Assembly: GCA_008360955.1 (NCBI GenBank) | Contig: LUCM01007992.1 | Coordinates: 53,836 to 117,835 of the forward strand | DNA: 64,000 nt | DNA from: Fasciolopsis buskii | Lineage: Eukaryota > Platyhelminthes > Trematoda > Plagiorchiida > Fasciolidae | Direction: 5' to 3' | In this document: positions 12,311 through 26,314 of the stretch, piece by piece | Layout: every line of letters starts with the position of its first letter | How positions within the stretch are numbered: the first letter of the stretch is position 1 | Translations under genes and position numbers: made by a program | Notes under the pieces: model-generated | What the model saw: the letters and a program-made list of their open reading frames with translations, nothing else | What the model was told of the DNA's origin: nothing | The model's database searches: none

Positions 12311-14630
12311 CAAGCAGATATAGATTTGACGGCCATTGCTGAAGCGAGGATTCATAAGGCATAGATGGTAAAAATTTTCAGAAAGGTCCCTTGAAACTGC
12401 TGCGCATCACTTTGGCGTCATCAGAAAGAACAATCTTACTAAGCAAACCTTCATTAGTCATGTATTATTTATTTGAGAAGAGTATCTTCAAGACTTTGCT
12501 AGGGTTATGGCATCCAAGCTTGCGAGATTCGGCTAAACTGAAAATCGGATGTTTTTTCTGGCCCAAAGTTAACAAGAAATTGGCAGATTAATCACGTAGA
12601 TTGCCAACGTGCGAAAGTACAAAAGTGCAAAAAGCCCAGAGAGTAAATTTTCGTCACGTGTTGCGCCTTCTCAGCACGTATGTTAAACTCAGTGTCTGTC
12701 TCTCCACAAAATCACCAGGCTTTGGCACCTCTTGTGTACTGCTCATCAGAAATTGCATTACTTGTTTCCTTAGGTCGATAGGTGGTTCTGTCCCATTATC
12801 CAGATGCCCATTTTCAAGGTCTGTTTTGTTCCTTGATGAATTCTCCGGGGAGCAAACAAATGATGACAGCAACATACAATCCAGCAGTAGATGGTATTTT
12901 AACTTCTTCTCAGTGATTTGAAAACAGCTTCAAGGACTTGCTCAAACACATGGGGACCAAGTGGCCTCCCTTTCATTTTTTAGGTTGCCTCCTTCTGAGA
13001 AAACTGATGAAGAGGTGACATCTACGGAGTTTAATCTGTATTACATTCCTTATTTAATAGAATAATTGGTTCCAGCTCAACCGTCGGTACCATAAAAGTG
13101 TTTTGATTTTCCGCATCTTTTAAAAATACCTGTGTTTACACTAAGTTCCTGGCGCGTAGGTAGTAAACAAAATTCTTTACAACACTCGGATCTGAGTCGC
13201 ACCTTGGTCTGGAAGAGAGGGGGAAAGGATAAAGGTTTACTAGATTTATTCATGAATGGGCTAGAACTGCTCTTTATGGTAAACGGAGAAGAATCAAGCT
13301 CTCCACTTAGTACGCGTCCAGGGTCTAAAGGTATATGCCCAGCTTTGTGAGTGCCTCTACCAGTGTTAATTCAACGACTCCATTGGCAACAATGCGAGGC
13401 AGCACTTTTCAAATCCTAAACGCAAGCGTTTTAAAAGTACCATGGTACCTACTCGTGAAGGCCATTGGAAGTAATACCCTTAAATATACTAGACGTAGCT
13501 TTAGGTTGAGATTCTTCAATTGGTTTTTGCACACCATGAATCACCGGCTATACTGCGGCACAATCAACGTGTTCATTGCGACTCTCGATGTTTACCGGGT
13601 ATGATTTTCTAAACTGTTGTCGGATCGGCACGTAACCAGTCGCCAAGGAGCACGTAACAGCAAGATGCAAAAGAATTTTAAAAATGAAGCAGATCACTCC
13701 CACAATATCAATACAAGATATTGAACGGTTTCTGGCTTAATTAGCCTGTTCTGCATCAAGCTTGGCGGTTTTTACTGACGGTAAACCAAGCACGAAGGCC
13801 TTTCATTTCCGAATGAACAGCATTAGTAGAACCCAAAATAAAATAGAATGATATTTAGGAAGACATTCACATGGTTCCTTCCGTATTATTTTCCCTAAAT
13901 CGAGCAGTTAGCTACAATCTGTTGGTGAGGTTTTTCTCTTTTGCTTGAATTTTCGTTTGCTAAGGACAGTGTTTACATACAGCGATCATTATTACTAAAA
14001 TTTCGAATAATCGACTACTCAGTCTTCTATGGATGGGATTATGCAGTAAGTTATTCTGCCTTCCTGGCATTCATTTGATCAGATGGGTAATTTGGTGCAT
14101 CTCTACTGAAACGACCTTATTCCATCTGGACCGTTATACTGAGACAACTAATCGTTTCGTATGCCTATACTTTGCAGAATCTGCTAGTTAAGTCCGCAAG
14201 CAATTTTTTTAGCTTAAATCGGAGGTATTTGATTTAAGGTACTGAATTATATACGTACCCGTTGCCCTCCCGTTCAATCATATCTGTGCTTGTTCAACGC
14301 GAATTTAGTTTACGTACTATGACGTTATCTGCACTATGATCATTGTGCACGATGGACTCTTAACAATAACTGCAACCGTGATCCATCAAACGTTACTCTC
14401 CAGATAGCCGAAACTAACCAAGAGAATGAAAACATCTAACCAAACAATAACTTTGGGTTTATGGGGTAAACCTGATGAGCAATGGTAATCGCGAAAATCG
14501 GTCTTATTTTTGAGCAAACTGCATCATCTATTCCAAGTGGAAGAACAAAACAACTGACGCATGACATTCTTTTCAGAAATTAGCATTGGCTTATAGAGCA
14601 ATGATTTTCTACAGATTCTTAGATTCAGTT
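12311..14630. other. Anonymous DNA with unclassified short frames
   Basis: The minus frame at 12654-12875 (73 codons from an ATG) is hydrophilic and protein-like in composition, with RKQVMQFLMSST in its middle, but I do not recognise it. Plus frames at 12391-12591, 12601-12921 and 13132-13604 look like chance ORFs. No splice structure could be supported. Confidence 0.35.

Positions 14631-14700
<70 letters not shown>
14631..14700. repeat. Uninterrupted TA microsatellite, perfect 70-bp palindrome
   Basis: TGCA followed by about 31 TA units and TGCA. The whole 70 bp equals its own reverse complement. Such tracts extrude cruciforms and vary in length by slippage. The frames of tyrosine/isoleucine repeats read through it on both strands are artefacts. 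Confidence 0.95.
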
Positions 14701-14703
<3 letters not shown>

Positions 14704-17700
14704 TACCACTGATGAATCTCAGGCTGACATGAAGAAATGTTTCAGTACCTCTGGTACACGGCCGCTGTTCAGGACAGCACGAAGTTACACCACTTATTTT
14801 GTATGCGTGAGATAAAATTGTAAGTCGCCTTTAAACTCCTGGCTAGTTGGAGCAACCACACTGGATTAATTTGTATACCTGAGGTTGTCATGTACCACCT
14901 TACACCTCTACACCGATTCAGATGGGATTTCTAAAAAATTTGTTTTACAGACAGTTCGAATCAGGAAACGTATATGAAATACACGACCCTTTTCTTAAGT
15001 AACTTTGATAGCATTTTGCTTTTTAATGAAATTATTCATCTTTGGAAAGAAAAATCGAAAATACCTTGACCATTATAACAGCACAGGCAATAAATTCAAG
15101 TGTAGAATTTACCGTCAGATCACGGTAGGCGACTATTTGCCAGTGGTCCAGGGCATAAGGACGGTTGTGAATCACAGCTAGATAGACAACGAAGTACCTC
15201 GCTTGGATACTTATTTTTTATACGGAATTGACAAAATGTGTAGATGTTATCACGTTCCGCGTTGTTTGGTGCCATGGTTCAAGGCGGGCCACATCTTTAG
15301 ACCATCATCACTCTGCACGATGGCTCCACCACCTCATTGAAATCAAGGCAGGCTCTCTGTGGACTCTAAAGGATACAATTCTGAGTTATGATAATTTCAG
15401 TCCGCTTTGGGGTCATGTCAATGAAATATATTAAAAGTACATGCACGCAATCTAACTCAGATGATCGCGGGGCACGTGTCAATTTCCCGAAAGAAAGGCT
15501 TCTCTCTTCAGATTCGCACCACAAATCTAAAACTCACTCCAGCCAGCCAAAACAGCGCCGGTTTTCGTTAAATTAAAGCTTTTGAGCCAAATTTTGTCTA
15601 AAAGGAAGCAATATTTGCCCAGCTCCCGTGAGCTTTTTGTGGAAGATCATGCCAAAGAAGGGTAGAAATTCGCTGCGCTGCTCATTTCATAAGCTCTACT
15701 GTCACTGTCGTTGGCTACCACCGTTAATCGACAGCCAATTTTAATAAAGAACAGAATTGCTTCTTTAACGTAGCATGGGAAATGAAGATGAATAATTTTC
15801 TGAAATGTATTTCTAGTTCATTCAGGCGGCTTTTAAAGGAAAGAGGTGATACAGAAGAAACACGTCAAAATTTAGTGCCATTCGGTCCGAGACTAATTCC
15901 CAGCTTAAGTTAAGAAGTAATCTTACTCGTTTTCTGTTGTAAAGTGTCAAAAATATGCAATAAACATACTGTCAGAGTAGAGAATTTTACACTGAAGAAT
16001 GGCATAGCTCAAACTGGATAACACAGATGACCGGTTGATGTGAAGATTTTGAAGAATGATAGAGAAACACCAGGTGAGACGGCAGAGTGCAGAAATCCAA
16101 TTTGTGGTGGCATACTGGAAGTAGAAAAGGAACATTTGTCTAATATCATCTTTTCGTGTTCCTGAGCTGAATAAATGTCTCTCGTTATTCATAATGTGGT
16201 CCATGTGGACAGACGTCTACCTAAAAGGATACCTGGGTACTGTCCAGGTATACGACCACTACTTCCGATCATTTGTGTAGACGATTTAAACATTTGAACG
16301 ATTAGCATTCCTTGCACCCACAAAAGTCAGGAAAGCATGTTGTGAATGCTATTCTTTAGCCATTTATCGAAACAGACAAGATTCATCTGTCCAACAACCT
16401 CCCAAGATCAAAAAGGTCTCATTTACAGATTCAGTCTCTCTTTCCCGTACACATCAAAGTGACCAGCCTAACACGGCAGGCTGTGAACATTTCAATGGAA
16501 TTCGACTTACAGTCGTAAGTTATGGATTTGTGTCGCAATTCAGAAGCACACGGATATGTATCGCTGACGCGAAACATTTATCTATTACTGTCATAGTTTT
16601 CAGCGATGTACCAGCATCAGTGCAAGATCCACTACTTTATTGCTAAAGTACGGCAGGGCAAGACCAGATGACAAAAACAGAAAAAAATATTTTGTTCTCC
16701 AGGTCTTTCAAATCTAAACGGAATATCTTTCAACCGCGGTATCATAAATTCAGTGGTTGGAGCATCGATCGCTGTTTCTTTCTTCTTAAATTTAAAAAAA
16801 TTACCACAAAGTAAGAGTTGAACCTCCCTGTAAAGATAGCTGAGCAATTCCGCCATAATAGCCCGAATTAGAGAACTTCACAACTATTTAGAAAATTTAG
16901 AATTAATTGTAAAGTATATCGTATAACTGCCTACCCATCGACCCTCCTATAATCTTATTTCATGTTCTCCATGACTACTCGATAGATACGGCTGTGTATA
17001 TAGCGCGTATATAGCGTTTATAAGATACACTCAGCCGAAGATCTGCGATCCATTTCTACATTAGATTTATTACTTGAAGATAATTTGATTAAACCGAATG
17101 CGTGACTGATACGTTAAGAACATGCGATACCAACAATAACAAACACACTGATAATAACGACAGCAATAGCGTAATGGGCAACAACAGTAAAAAATGTAAC
17201 CGTGAAAACAGTAAAGAAAACAATACACTCAAGAAAATGCAGATAAACTGCTGATCTCTCAATCACCATATCAAAAGCTAAATGATAGTTTTACCTCAAT
17301 TCTTTTTGCATCCATTCAGTCCCGTATGTTCTACAATTAAGTGAAACGAAAAAGTTACGTTTAGTCGAGTGTACCGGATTTTAAACTTCATTGTAATTGA
17401 TTTTGATATAATCCACATCACCTAAAGTCACGTGTGTTCAATAGAAATACGACATTGAGTAGGCAGCAGCAGCATACTCACCGCTAACTATTCTCGTACA
17501 AATCCATAAATGGAAGTCTTAATGAATTCTCAAAACTGTTGCAGCAGAGAATGAACGTTTTTAAGGTTGCTGAAAAACTGAACAAGATAAGGAAGAATTG
17601 TGCACCTCAATAGTTTTCTTGGTGCACACAGGAGTCTGCAGCAACGAAGCATGAAACTGATCGGGGAAATTTGTCCTCTAAGCCATCCACAGTCCTGCCG

Positions 17701-17930
17701 ATAACCTTTGCACTTTTGAACCAACGCGTACTCAGTCACGTGCATAATCAGTCCAAATTATTCCAAGGACAATCCACGATAGATTGTTAAGTAAGCTTAA
17801 AGCAAGTGGTGTGGAACACCCGATACTACTATATGATTACCACCGCCCTTTGTTTTTTTGGTGGCAAATGTTTGGGGGCAGCTGCGGCTTTAGAAAGGGT
17901 GTCAAATGAGAAAATGATCAGTGAAAGGAT
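14701..17930. other. Anonymous DNA, no gene recognised
   Basis: Short frames only (for example 15228-15434 plus, 15947-16204 minus), without motifs. A TATATAGCGCGTATATAGCG palindrome-like patch near 17000 is the only local structure noted. Confidence 0.4.
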
Positions 17931-17934
17931 TTGA

Positions 17935-18005
17935 ATTCCCAGTCTTCATGCATAGACACGGCCACTATGTTTACTGGACCAAAACTAATGCGCTGCACTG
18001 TCGCT
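17935..18005 (-). repeat. Possible tRNA-derived SINE head
   Basis: On the minus strand the order is AGCGCATTAGTTTTGGTCCA, GTGGCCGTG, then GGGAATTCAAATCC. The last matches a pol III B box at most positions. The layout resembles a tRNA-like head, but the A box is poor. Decayed SINE or chance. Confidence 0.25.
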
Positions 18006-19139
18006 GAAAAAGCTTTCATTCATTGAGTGTGAACGGTTATTAGTCTTATTTTTAAAACACTGCAGTAACTTGTTTAAACAAATAAGGGTTCCGACTAACG
18101 ATGACGCTCAGGTAATTAATTAATGATTTATTTACAGCGACAGAGAGCGAAACTGACAAATAGATAAAACCTGATTTCTGTCTAAAGACCAAAACGCCAG
18201 AGTACCAATTTCCTTATTTACGCCGTCCCATAAAGCGCATAAATAAGTTGGTCGCTATCCGTCCCCGAATCGCATTGTGCACATATTTAATGAGTATGAA
18301 GTCTTCGTACGAATCTAAAAAGCGCTAAAATGCTTATTGAAAAAAGAAATGGTTTCTGACTGAGGCCTTCGTAATTGTCCTCTATGGGTAACGGCTTGCT
18401 GACAGTTGTCTCCGAAACTCTATGAGCTGTCGATGAGAAAGATAGTTTGCAACATGGAGCATTGTTTTGGTGAATTCCTTAATAAATAATGGACAGCATT
18501 ACTCGTCTGCGTTGGAGGTTGGTTCTGTAATTGTTGCCGACGCACTAGTAACGCGAAATTTTTTGAATTTATTAGAAACCTTCAGCCGGTAGGGCCTATT
18601 TGGAGGTAAGCTTCGGTGTACACCCGATGGGTTTCTGTGGACTAGAAATGGTTGCGAAGTTCACTGCGTACATGAAACATTTATTGCAATATCGTTGGCC
18701 TCCACTGAGCAGCCAAAGCATCTTTGCACTAGGCTTGATGTGTTATTGCATTAGCGAAAGTCATCAATATGTACTACACTGTATACTCACAAGCCTAAAC
18801 GTTCTACGTGGGTTGTTCTTCAGCATGACTTACAAGTGACACGAAGCTGCTGATAAAGGAGCATTTTCAAATCAATAATTAGGTTACTTCCAAACAAAAG
18901 TAGCATGAATTTTTCGACAAGTTTCTCAGCCACTGTTTGCCTTCAACCCATTTGAGTATCACACGAAAGGTGAAGCATCGTAGAATGAAAGGAATATTAT
19001 CAGCCTTCTACCACTAGTTATGTTGCTGGACGGTATTGCGCAGAACTGGCATGCAATTTTTTAAGCAATGCTTTATTAAGTAAGTAGAACTTTTTGATGA
19101 ATCCGAATGTTTCTGAGTGTGGAGTCCAACTAACCGCTG
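18006..19139. other. Anonymous DNA, no gene recognised
   Basis: One plus frame (18600-18839) without motifs. Nothing else seen. Confidence 0.4.
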
Positions 19140-19325
19140 GCCGGTGGCATGATAGCTAAGGTGATCGACTTGCGGTTGTTCGTCCCGGGTTCACGTCTCA
19201 GTTCGGGTGTGACGAATAAGCTCTGCTGATGATGCCGACCGAGGAAAAACAGCTGTAAATTACTTCCATGCTCTCAACAATGAGTTGTATGTTGATAACG
19301 TGTTATGAGTATACTCTGGTGCTAA
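19140..19325 (+). repeat. tRNA-derived SINE with decayed hammerhead core (copy 2 of 3)
   Basis: The head holds a perfect A box and a partial B box at tRNA-like spacing (see the separate entry). It is followed by TTCGGGTGTGACG, CTCTGCTGATGATGCC, GAGGAAAAACAGCTGTAAA and TTACTTCCATG, which align with the copy near 41930 at the matching positions. CTGATGA (19226-19232) is the intact first core strand of a hammerhead. Stem II and the GAAA strand are damaged. Composition and three-copy alignment support a tRNA-derived SINE; the hammerhead link is inference. Confidence 0.6.
19153..19198 (+). promoter_or_regulatory. RNA polymerase III internal promoter (A box, B box) of the SINE
   Basis: A box TAGCTAAGGTG at 19153-19163 fits TRGYNNARNNG at every position. 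B box GGTTCACGTCT at 19188-19198 fits GGTTCRANNCC at 9 of 11 positions. The start-to-start spacing of 35 bp is normal for a tRNA-type promoter. Both lie in the head of a SINE-like repeat rather than in a foldable tRNA gene. Confidence 0.55.
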
Positions 19326-19329
19326 TATT

Positions 19330-22300
19330 GATCTTAGCAAAATGTGATCACCCAACATTATGCTTTAAAGCACAAGGAGTCTTGATTGTCAGGGGACGTC
19401 CAAAAGTTATAGAATACAATAACTATACATGAAAGAGCTTATTATTTTTCGTATTAAATAAAACGTGAGTATGGACTTCGAACATTGAGGTTTTAGGAAA
19501 TATTGGCGCAGGAAGAGACAGGCAATCAACCTTGGGAAACTTAGTCAGTATGCCGTAGTCAAAATTCCCCAAAGCCCAGGCACTAAGGTGTGTCAGTAAT
19601 TCTATTCCAATATCAAGTAATTTCACTGACTATGAAAACTAGTCATCCCAAAGCCTACAGCATTTCTGAAGCACTGAAAATGGCTCTAAGTATATCCCAT
19701 TTAAAAATCGCACTCGTACTAAAATTGACACATTTTGGTCATATAAGTACACCAGAGAAACAGTTTGTGAGAATAGTCGGGAACTGTGTGATGTAAATCT
19801 TTAATTGGTAACATTGTGATCGGATAATCTCATGAAACTACTATATGCGGATATTTGGATTCTGAGTCGTTATTCCAAGATACACGTAGAATTAAAATCC
19901 GATCCAGTTAATCCTATGGTGGTGGGGTAGAGCCATTAATTGTTATTTTGAACACATATTCTTTAGTGTGGTCAAAAGTAATCTGAGTTGCATGGTTTCA
20001 TGACTAATCCGATATGATAAACATTGTTCGGATGTATAAGCGCGGCAGAAAAGTGCATTGTTTTGTTTGCCTGTCATCCGGAAGTGGAATACCAGTGCGT
20101 ATAAGGCGTTCATAATGAAGATGTGGTATGCACATACGCCGTCCAGGTGGCATTAAACAGTTAGACCGGTATATCTAACCGCTGCACATAAATCGAATAT
20201 GGTGTTAACTCGAAACGGTGTTCTCATATTTGCGGTTGGAATACCTTGGTGACTGATCTTGAAGGCATGAGCACCACCAGCCTTGATCTTTAATAGATCC
20301 TTTTCATAATTCCATCAAATGCTTTCGATGAATTCGGCCGGATTCTAGTGGACACACCTCAAGTTTACCCAATGCATGCAAATCAACAAGAAGCTGTTCG
20401 CAACCACTTGAATGGCACCATAAACAAGATAAATGTTGCAATAGAATATCTTCGGCGAAACAAAGATTCGTATTAGCTAGCACAAAAATTTTGGCCAACA
20501 ATTTCAAGTTCTGCTCCAAATCTCGGCCCATGTAATCACACGATAATCATTACGTGGCCCATGGTAGGTGTTATTTATCAAAAGCAACACTTTCATTTTA
20601 ATCGAGGATAAAAAGAAGAACCAAGCAAATTTTAATGGCCTCAAATGATACTAAGTACGGCATTTGCTGTGCCGTCCATCGTTTAGATGGAAACTACCAT
20701 GCTACTTTGATGAGATGAGAAAAAACTGCCTGCAGTTTGAGAGTTGAGCACTTCTTCCGTGCTGAATCTGGTGACGTGACACTTAGTTTGAATGCATCCA
20801 AATCCCAAGACAGGACATCATAGTATGCCTTTACCAATTAGGATCCATGTCAAACAAATTTTTTGCTTCTAAAAGAGTAATCAAAATGTGATCCTTTTCG
20901 GAGATTTCCGTTCGCAAGTGTTTGGGGTTACACGTCCAGAGATTCATATACATGTTAAACATAACTAGATGGGACAAAAACGCCAGCTTAATTTCCCTTA
21001 TTCACTTTCAAAATTAAATAATCAGCTGAAGTGATATTGGTTTATTTGTAGGAAATATATCACCAAGTGTGAGTTGGAAATTAGTGTCTGCGAGGTGTTC
21101 TTTGTCATTCATGTAAATCAGTGGCCGCGAAATCGATCAGATAAATAATACAAACGAAAAAGGATGTTTCTTCGGGGCAAAAATGCAACCGTGGTTAATG
21201 TGAGTGAAAATGTTTATTAAAACCTATTTATTCATTGTCTTGATGACCGACAAGCAAGAGATTTAATTAGGACGGGGCAGTTTGGCTCCTATGCATTGCC
21301 ATAAGCTGTAAATTGTAGCCATGACCTTTGATTGCACCGATGATTGTAGGCTGTGCCTCATGGCTATAGCTTACAAGCTACCACTTAGATTCCTTGGCGA
21401 GTTACCTGCTTCGCGTTGTGCGTGTCATTTGCTAACCCTAGGTTCACTTAGTCTTTTAACTTCGCTATGTAAATCTAAACTTTATGACCAAACCTCGAAG
21501 TTTACACAGAAAACAACGCAATTTCTAAGTAGGATATGAACGTAGTTCGGTTGAGGTTTCTTAGGGATCATTACAAAACCGAGCGTACCTCAGGCTCAGC
21601 CACAGTGGCAGTATTCCAGCACGCGGCATGCTTGCTTGAAGCATATACTACGCCTCCCATCCGTCGCCTTCGTTTACATGCTCTGTTTGTTGGTTTTGTG
21701 ATGACTGGGATGGTGCTATGTTGTTGATGCCATGGCTTTGTGCTTTCGGCTCATCATGGTTGCATACCTCTCTACACGACGTGATCCAAGTCAGAAAAAA
21801 TCGAAACTTGTTGAATCCATGTAAAATGACGCATGTTATAAGTCGTTCGAAAAGCTTCAGCTGAACCTGGGTGTTCACTCAGTTTTCCTTAAATGCATAG
21901 TGCCCAGTCATTTAATCGGAATGAATGTTCCTTTGCCTTGTCAGTTTTGGTCAGTCCTAGTGTGATTATAATACTTAGTTATGCTATTAGCCGGAGCGTG
22001 TTGAAATAAATAGCCATGAGAAGGTGATTGGTGAACAAGCGAAGTAAAACCAATACCAGTTAAGACCAATATGATCCAATGATCGTCAGCGTTCTGCCAG
22101 CACGACCGATTGACGATCAAAGCTGAACGTGCGAATGGTCAGTGAAATCTATAGTGTCCTAAATCCTGATGTTCGAACCTGATATTCTTTTGATTGTGTC
22201 ATATTTTGTTAAGAATTACTTCCGGTATTAATCTATCTGTGATCTTCTCGACAGATTTTGCTAGAACAGAATATTCCTATTAACAGTGGCTGGTCACGTT

Positions 22301-25300
22301 TGCATAATTCACTAAGATATCTGTCCTTAGTGAATATTATCTTTTGAAATAGATGATATCCTCCCAAGCGCACAAGTGCAAACCTAAAAGTTCCTTCAAT
22401 TTTCATTCCACTATCAGTCTGTTTTGCACGTCGTTCAAACTTTGACCGGCTTATGTTAGATACGTCGCGTGATAACTTCCATTTTGTCGATCGAAATCAG
22501 AGCTCCGATATACAAAAAACGGTTCAACATGTCTTGACCTTTGGCTTGCTACAAAATAAAACAGCTGATCTTGATCATCGTTGTACGTACATGCGCAAAC
22601 AGGAAGTGATTTTTCTTTTAAGTTACCCGCTTGAGTTGAGCAACCCAGAATGACATATATATATGTCGTAACTGGAAAAATACGGTACGCCGATGTTCTT
22701 TTCCAAGACAGATTTCACAGGGGAGTGAGACTAATCTTGACAAACATGTGCGATTTGGCATTTTTTTTCCTTATCTTGTGTTATTCTATGTAGACGTCAC
22801 GCTATGCATTGTTTTCGGAATGTACTTCAGACCGAACCGGATACCGACACTATTCCTTAAGCTCTGAGAACCGTTTGCAGAGTTGGAAGATTGTCGGTTA
22901 ATCACGTGCTGTGATGAAAAACTCCGCGCAGGCCTGCCTATAAGGGAAGATGAAAACATTCCGAGGCTTGTTTACACTCACGAGTAAACAGATAAGTTAA
23001 AAAACTAAAAACCGCGAATAAGTAACCATTCACATTGGTTTTGATGTTTTAGTCATATAGGTTTACTAGGACAACTTCTCCAGGTTAATAAGATTGTGAA
23101 AGCGCGTAAACCGACTTTTTGTGACTTCTGAGCTAGTAGCTTTATGAGTTCTATGTGCTTATCACACCTATAGCGAGGATCATGAACCACGTGTCATACG
23201 ACTGGCAAGCAACAACTGAGCTGCAGCTTCGAATCCAGTATTCACATGCCCAAGCGAAACTTCAAAAATGACTGAGATGATTGCAAATATCTGGTTAGTC
23301 AAAAACGCATAGACCACCAGAACAGTTCAGTTAATGACGCAAAAATGAAGAGAGTTCAGGAGCTGATCGAGCATTGTCCATCAGAAAGCGACGTGTTCTT
23401 GATACTGCATAAGCAAACGCACGACGTAATCCGTGTAAAAACTGGATTTATTCTGCTTTCCAAAGGAATAAAATTGATTAAAAATGCTTGAAGTGTACAA
23501 GGATTAACGCAGTACCACGGCAAAGAGTTAAGTGAGGGCGGCCCTTTGAACGATAAATTTATTCGTGCCTTCTGTGTAAGGCTTTGCTTTGGTCTGCGTA
23601 ACTAAAATGAAAAAAATACAGAGAACACGAAAATTCCTTATACGATGTATTATATTTTCAGCAATTTAAACTACATGTCAAACGAAATATGGTACACTCG
23701 GGGAGAAAGTGCTAGATGGGACCAGTGAAGAAAGAAGAAAATCCCAGCGGAACAATTTATTTTGTTGGGTGTTTGTTCTGCTTTTGTCTTTCTAAGTTGA
23801 GAAGACAACAAAAGGGATGCCATCGACGTGATCGTGCTTACAACGGAGAATGAACAAGGCAAATGTTTGAACTATGAAATGCAGTCGCATAGATCAATCA
23901 AGCTTCGACTGTCAAGACATATATCCGGAAAAGCATTGTGACCGAAAATCTATCGCAAATCTGTCGGTCGATTACAAATGCTGACTGATTTCGTTTCTTA
24001 GGCAAAATTTTCGGTGATGGAGCTGCTAAAAACAATGTCCTTCGCAGAAAATCTTGTGACTGTTAGATAAATGAATAGGTGCATAATTTCAGGACGATCT
24101 TAGTTTCGGAATGCACTTGGTCTAATAAACAAACGTTCTTGATTATCGCTACAACTTCAGCATACCAAGAGAGCACAATAACGATGCACATCTGATGCGC
24201 GTCAAACAAGTTGGAAGATTGAAAACGATGACACAATGGCTAGCAAACCCCGCACATGAATAAGTGATTCTCTAGAACTTTGTCCACGATCATGCTAGCA
24301 ACGGAGTCAAACGAAAAGTAAATTCCAAAGTTGAGCTGTATCGCCCAGCAACCTAAACACAAGTTGTGTTAAAGTTTTTTATTGTTGCCCAATTTTAGGT
24401 TGCGGTAAACAGTACCCTTAAGAAACTCCCAATGTACCTGCAATCTAGACCGCCTGAGTTGTAAGTCTCTGTCGATAAAATACAAATTAGACGATGTGAC
24501 AGAAGTACTTCAGTTAACAGGGTTAAGAACTAGAGTCAAAGAATTGTTGCAGGTTGAATATTGCTTGCTTTCCTAGTTTAAAGAATCTGGAAATAAAATG
24601 CGTGGAATCCCCATCAATTCCTTCCCAGATTTACGCACCAGGACGTAAACGAAAACGTAGTTTGGTTGCGTTTGTGAAAACTCATGTTTAATAATTGATT
24701 TAATCAAGTAGTCCAAGATGTCATTTACAACGAGATGCCTCTAAAGACAAATCTATGAGTGAAAACTGTAAAGACTGATGAAATGGACAAAAAATGTAAA
24801 CATGCTGTGCTTCGGCGGGGGTACCAGTGTACCGACATCACAAATGGATTCTATCAACTACAGTTTAGTCAAAACGGAACTCTTACCCATTCACATTCAC
24901 GAGATCTCCAGTCACGTCACGTCAACTTAGTGAACAGCGTGCATTGTAACCATTGTTCGGTGTAACCTTGGCAGGCAAACGCAGCAGAATCTATTTCTGG
25001 ATTGAGTTTTAGCGTTATTAAATGCATCACATCATACTGGTTCTTTGGAAGAACCGGCAAATAGAGGGCTCGATAGTTAAACGGACAAACAAGCGAGCAA
25101 ACATGCCAAAAGACAGATAAATGAAGCAGACAACAGCTCGTCGAAAATGCCATATAAGATATGAATAAATCCACGAAACAAAAGTAGACACCAGAAGGTG
25201 AATACCACATAAAAACCGGTGCTTTGTGCAGCACGTTCTGCTGTTAAGAGCGTTTAGAAAAGGAATTTGTTTTCTCCAGACTTCCTGTTTCTTTTAATTG

Positions 25301-25857
25301 GGGTTTTCCTCCCGCAGATGGACACATTGCATCGATTGCTTAGTCGTTTCCAGAATTATCTGGTCACTCAACAAAGATTGATATCAACTGTTCGTCCTGT
25401 TTTTTGTTCCTTTCAGTATTCTTGAAAACTTCATCAAATAAACGAGCAATTTGAAATCAACATTACCAACAATCTTTTTCTCACCAAGTATTTCAGTCAC
25501 TTTATTTCTAGGTTTCATGTGGTAAAAGGATCTTTTCCGAAGGTCAAACTAATAACGTTTTTGCTGTTTGCCTAATCGTTTATCAGATTTCTATAGTCTT
25601 TGGCAAGTTGGCATTTTGGGGTTAATCGCTTCAAATTCAACGTAAATGTCCACGGTCGCTGACAATAGTCTTCTCAACTTTTGACAGCAAGATTCCAATT
25701 TAACATGCTTATACTCTTGTACCTTTGTTCCATACGGACAACATAAAATTTACATCAGGTGTTCCATGACCTTGATCCACAGCTTAACAGTATTAAGCAT
25801 CACTGTTCCATAGAAGTTCACGAAGCAAGGGTTATTCCAGAATGCCAAAATTAACAA
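19330..25857. other. Long anonymous stretch, no gene recognised
   Basis: Many short frames on both strands, none with a domain I can name. The frames at 20304-20531 (minus), 21321-21539 (plus), 24759-24965 (plus) and 24917-25234 (minus) were read and judged chance. A short TATATATATA run occurs near 22655. A GCTTCGAATCC B-box-like string near 23226 lacks a proper A box. Confidence 0.4.
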
Positions 25858-26314
25858 TGCTTCTTTAGTTATCATCAATTATGATACTCGCTCACGAATG
25901 GCTGATAAAGAAAACTAATTGCAGTGGACAGAAGTTACGGTTTCCCGACCAGGACACTTGGTATCTAAAAATAGAATTTCATTTCGGCCCGGCTTGAGTG
26001 AAAACCATTAGATTAAAACCTGAGGACAAATTTACTTGAAGTACGTTTGTCCACCCTAATTTTATTAGTCTGACGTCGGATGCACGGTTAGTGTACACTC
26101 AGCCGGATTTCATCCAAACCTAAATTGTGGCACCGTAAACGGAAGTGTCACACAAAGCATTTTCAGTGGTGAAGTTCAAACACCCGTGCAGATAATCACT
26201 ATTGTCAGAAAACAACATCCAAACTCTTGTACTGATGGTAACGATACCAATGCGCTTTCTAAATATTCCACTAACTGAACGCTAAAGGGAAATGTGAAGT
26301 GCATGGGTTAGGCC
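25858..26314 (+). repeat. 457-bp dispersed repeat block (copy A), inverted relative to 54791-55247
   Basis: The reverse complement of this block recurs at 54791-55247 with no net length change. In about 170 bp compared closely I count four substitutions, all transitions, so identity is near 98%. Homology stops abruptly at both ends. The block contains no recognisable coding sequence, terminal inverted repeats or tRNA-like head. It could be a fragment of an unknown repeat family or a segmental duplication. Confidence 0.9.

Noticed and set aside
12049..12362. Overlapping ~100-codon frames on both strands as genes
   Set aside because: They begin within the Gypsy RNase H relic (RHLDCIGQF) and run into a G+C-rich non-coding block and a TA tail.
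14524..14815. Tyr/Ile-repeat proteins read on both strands through the TA tract
   Set aside because: They are translations of a dinucleotide microsatellite in both directions.
23215..23245. GCTTCGAATCC as the B box of a tRNA gene
   Set aside because: No A box at suitable spacing and no cloverleaf can be drawn.
24759..24965. DITNGFYQLQF as a Gypsy RT palm motif
   Set aside because: The expected flanking blocks are absent on both sides, so the resemblance is limited to a few residues.
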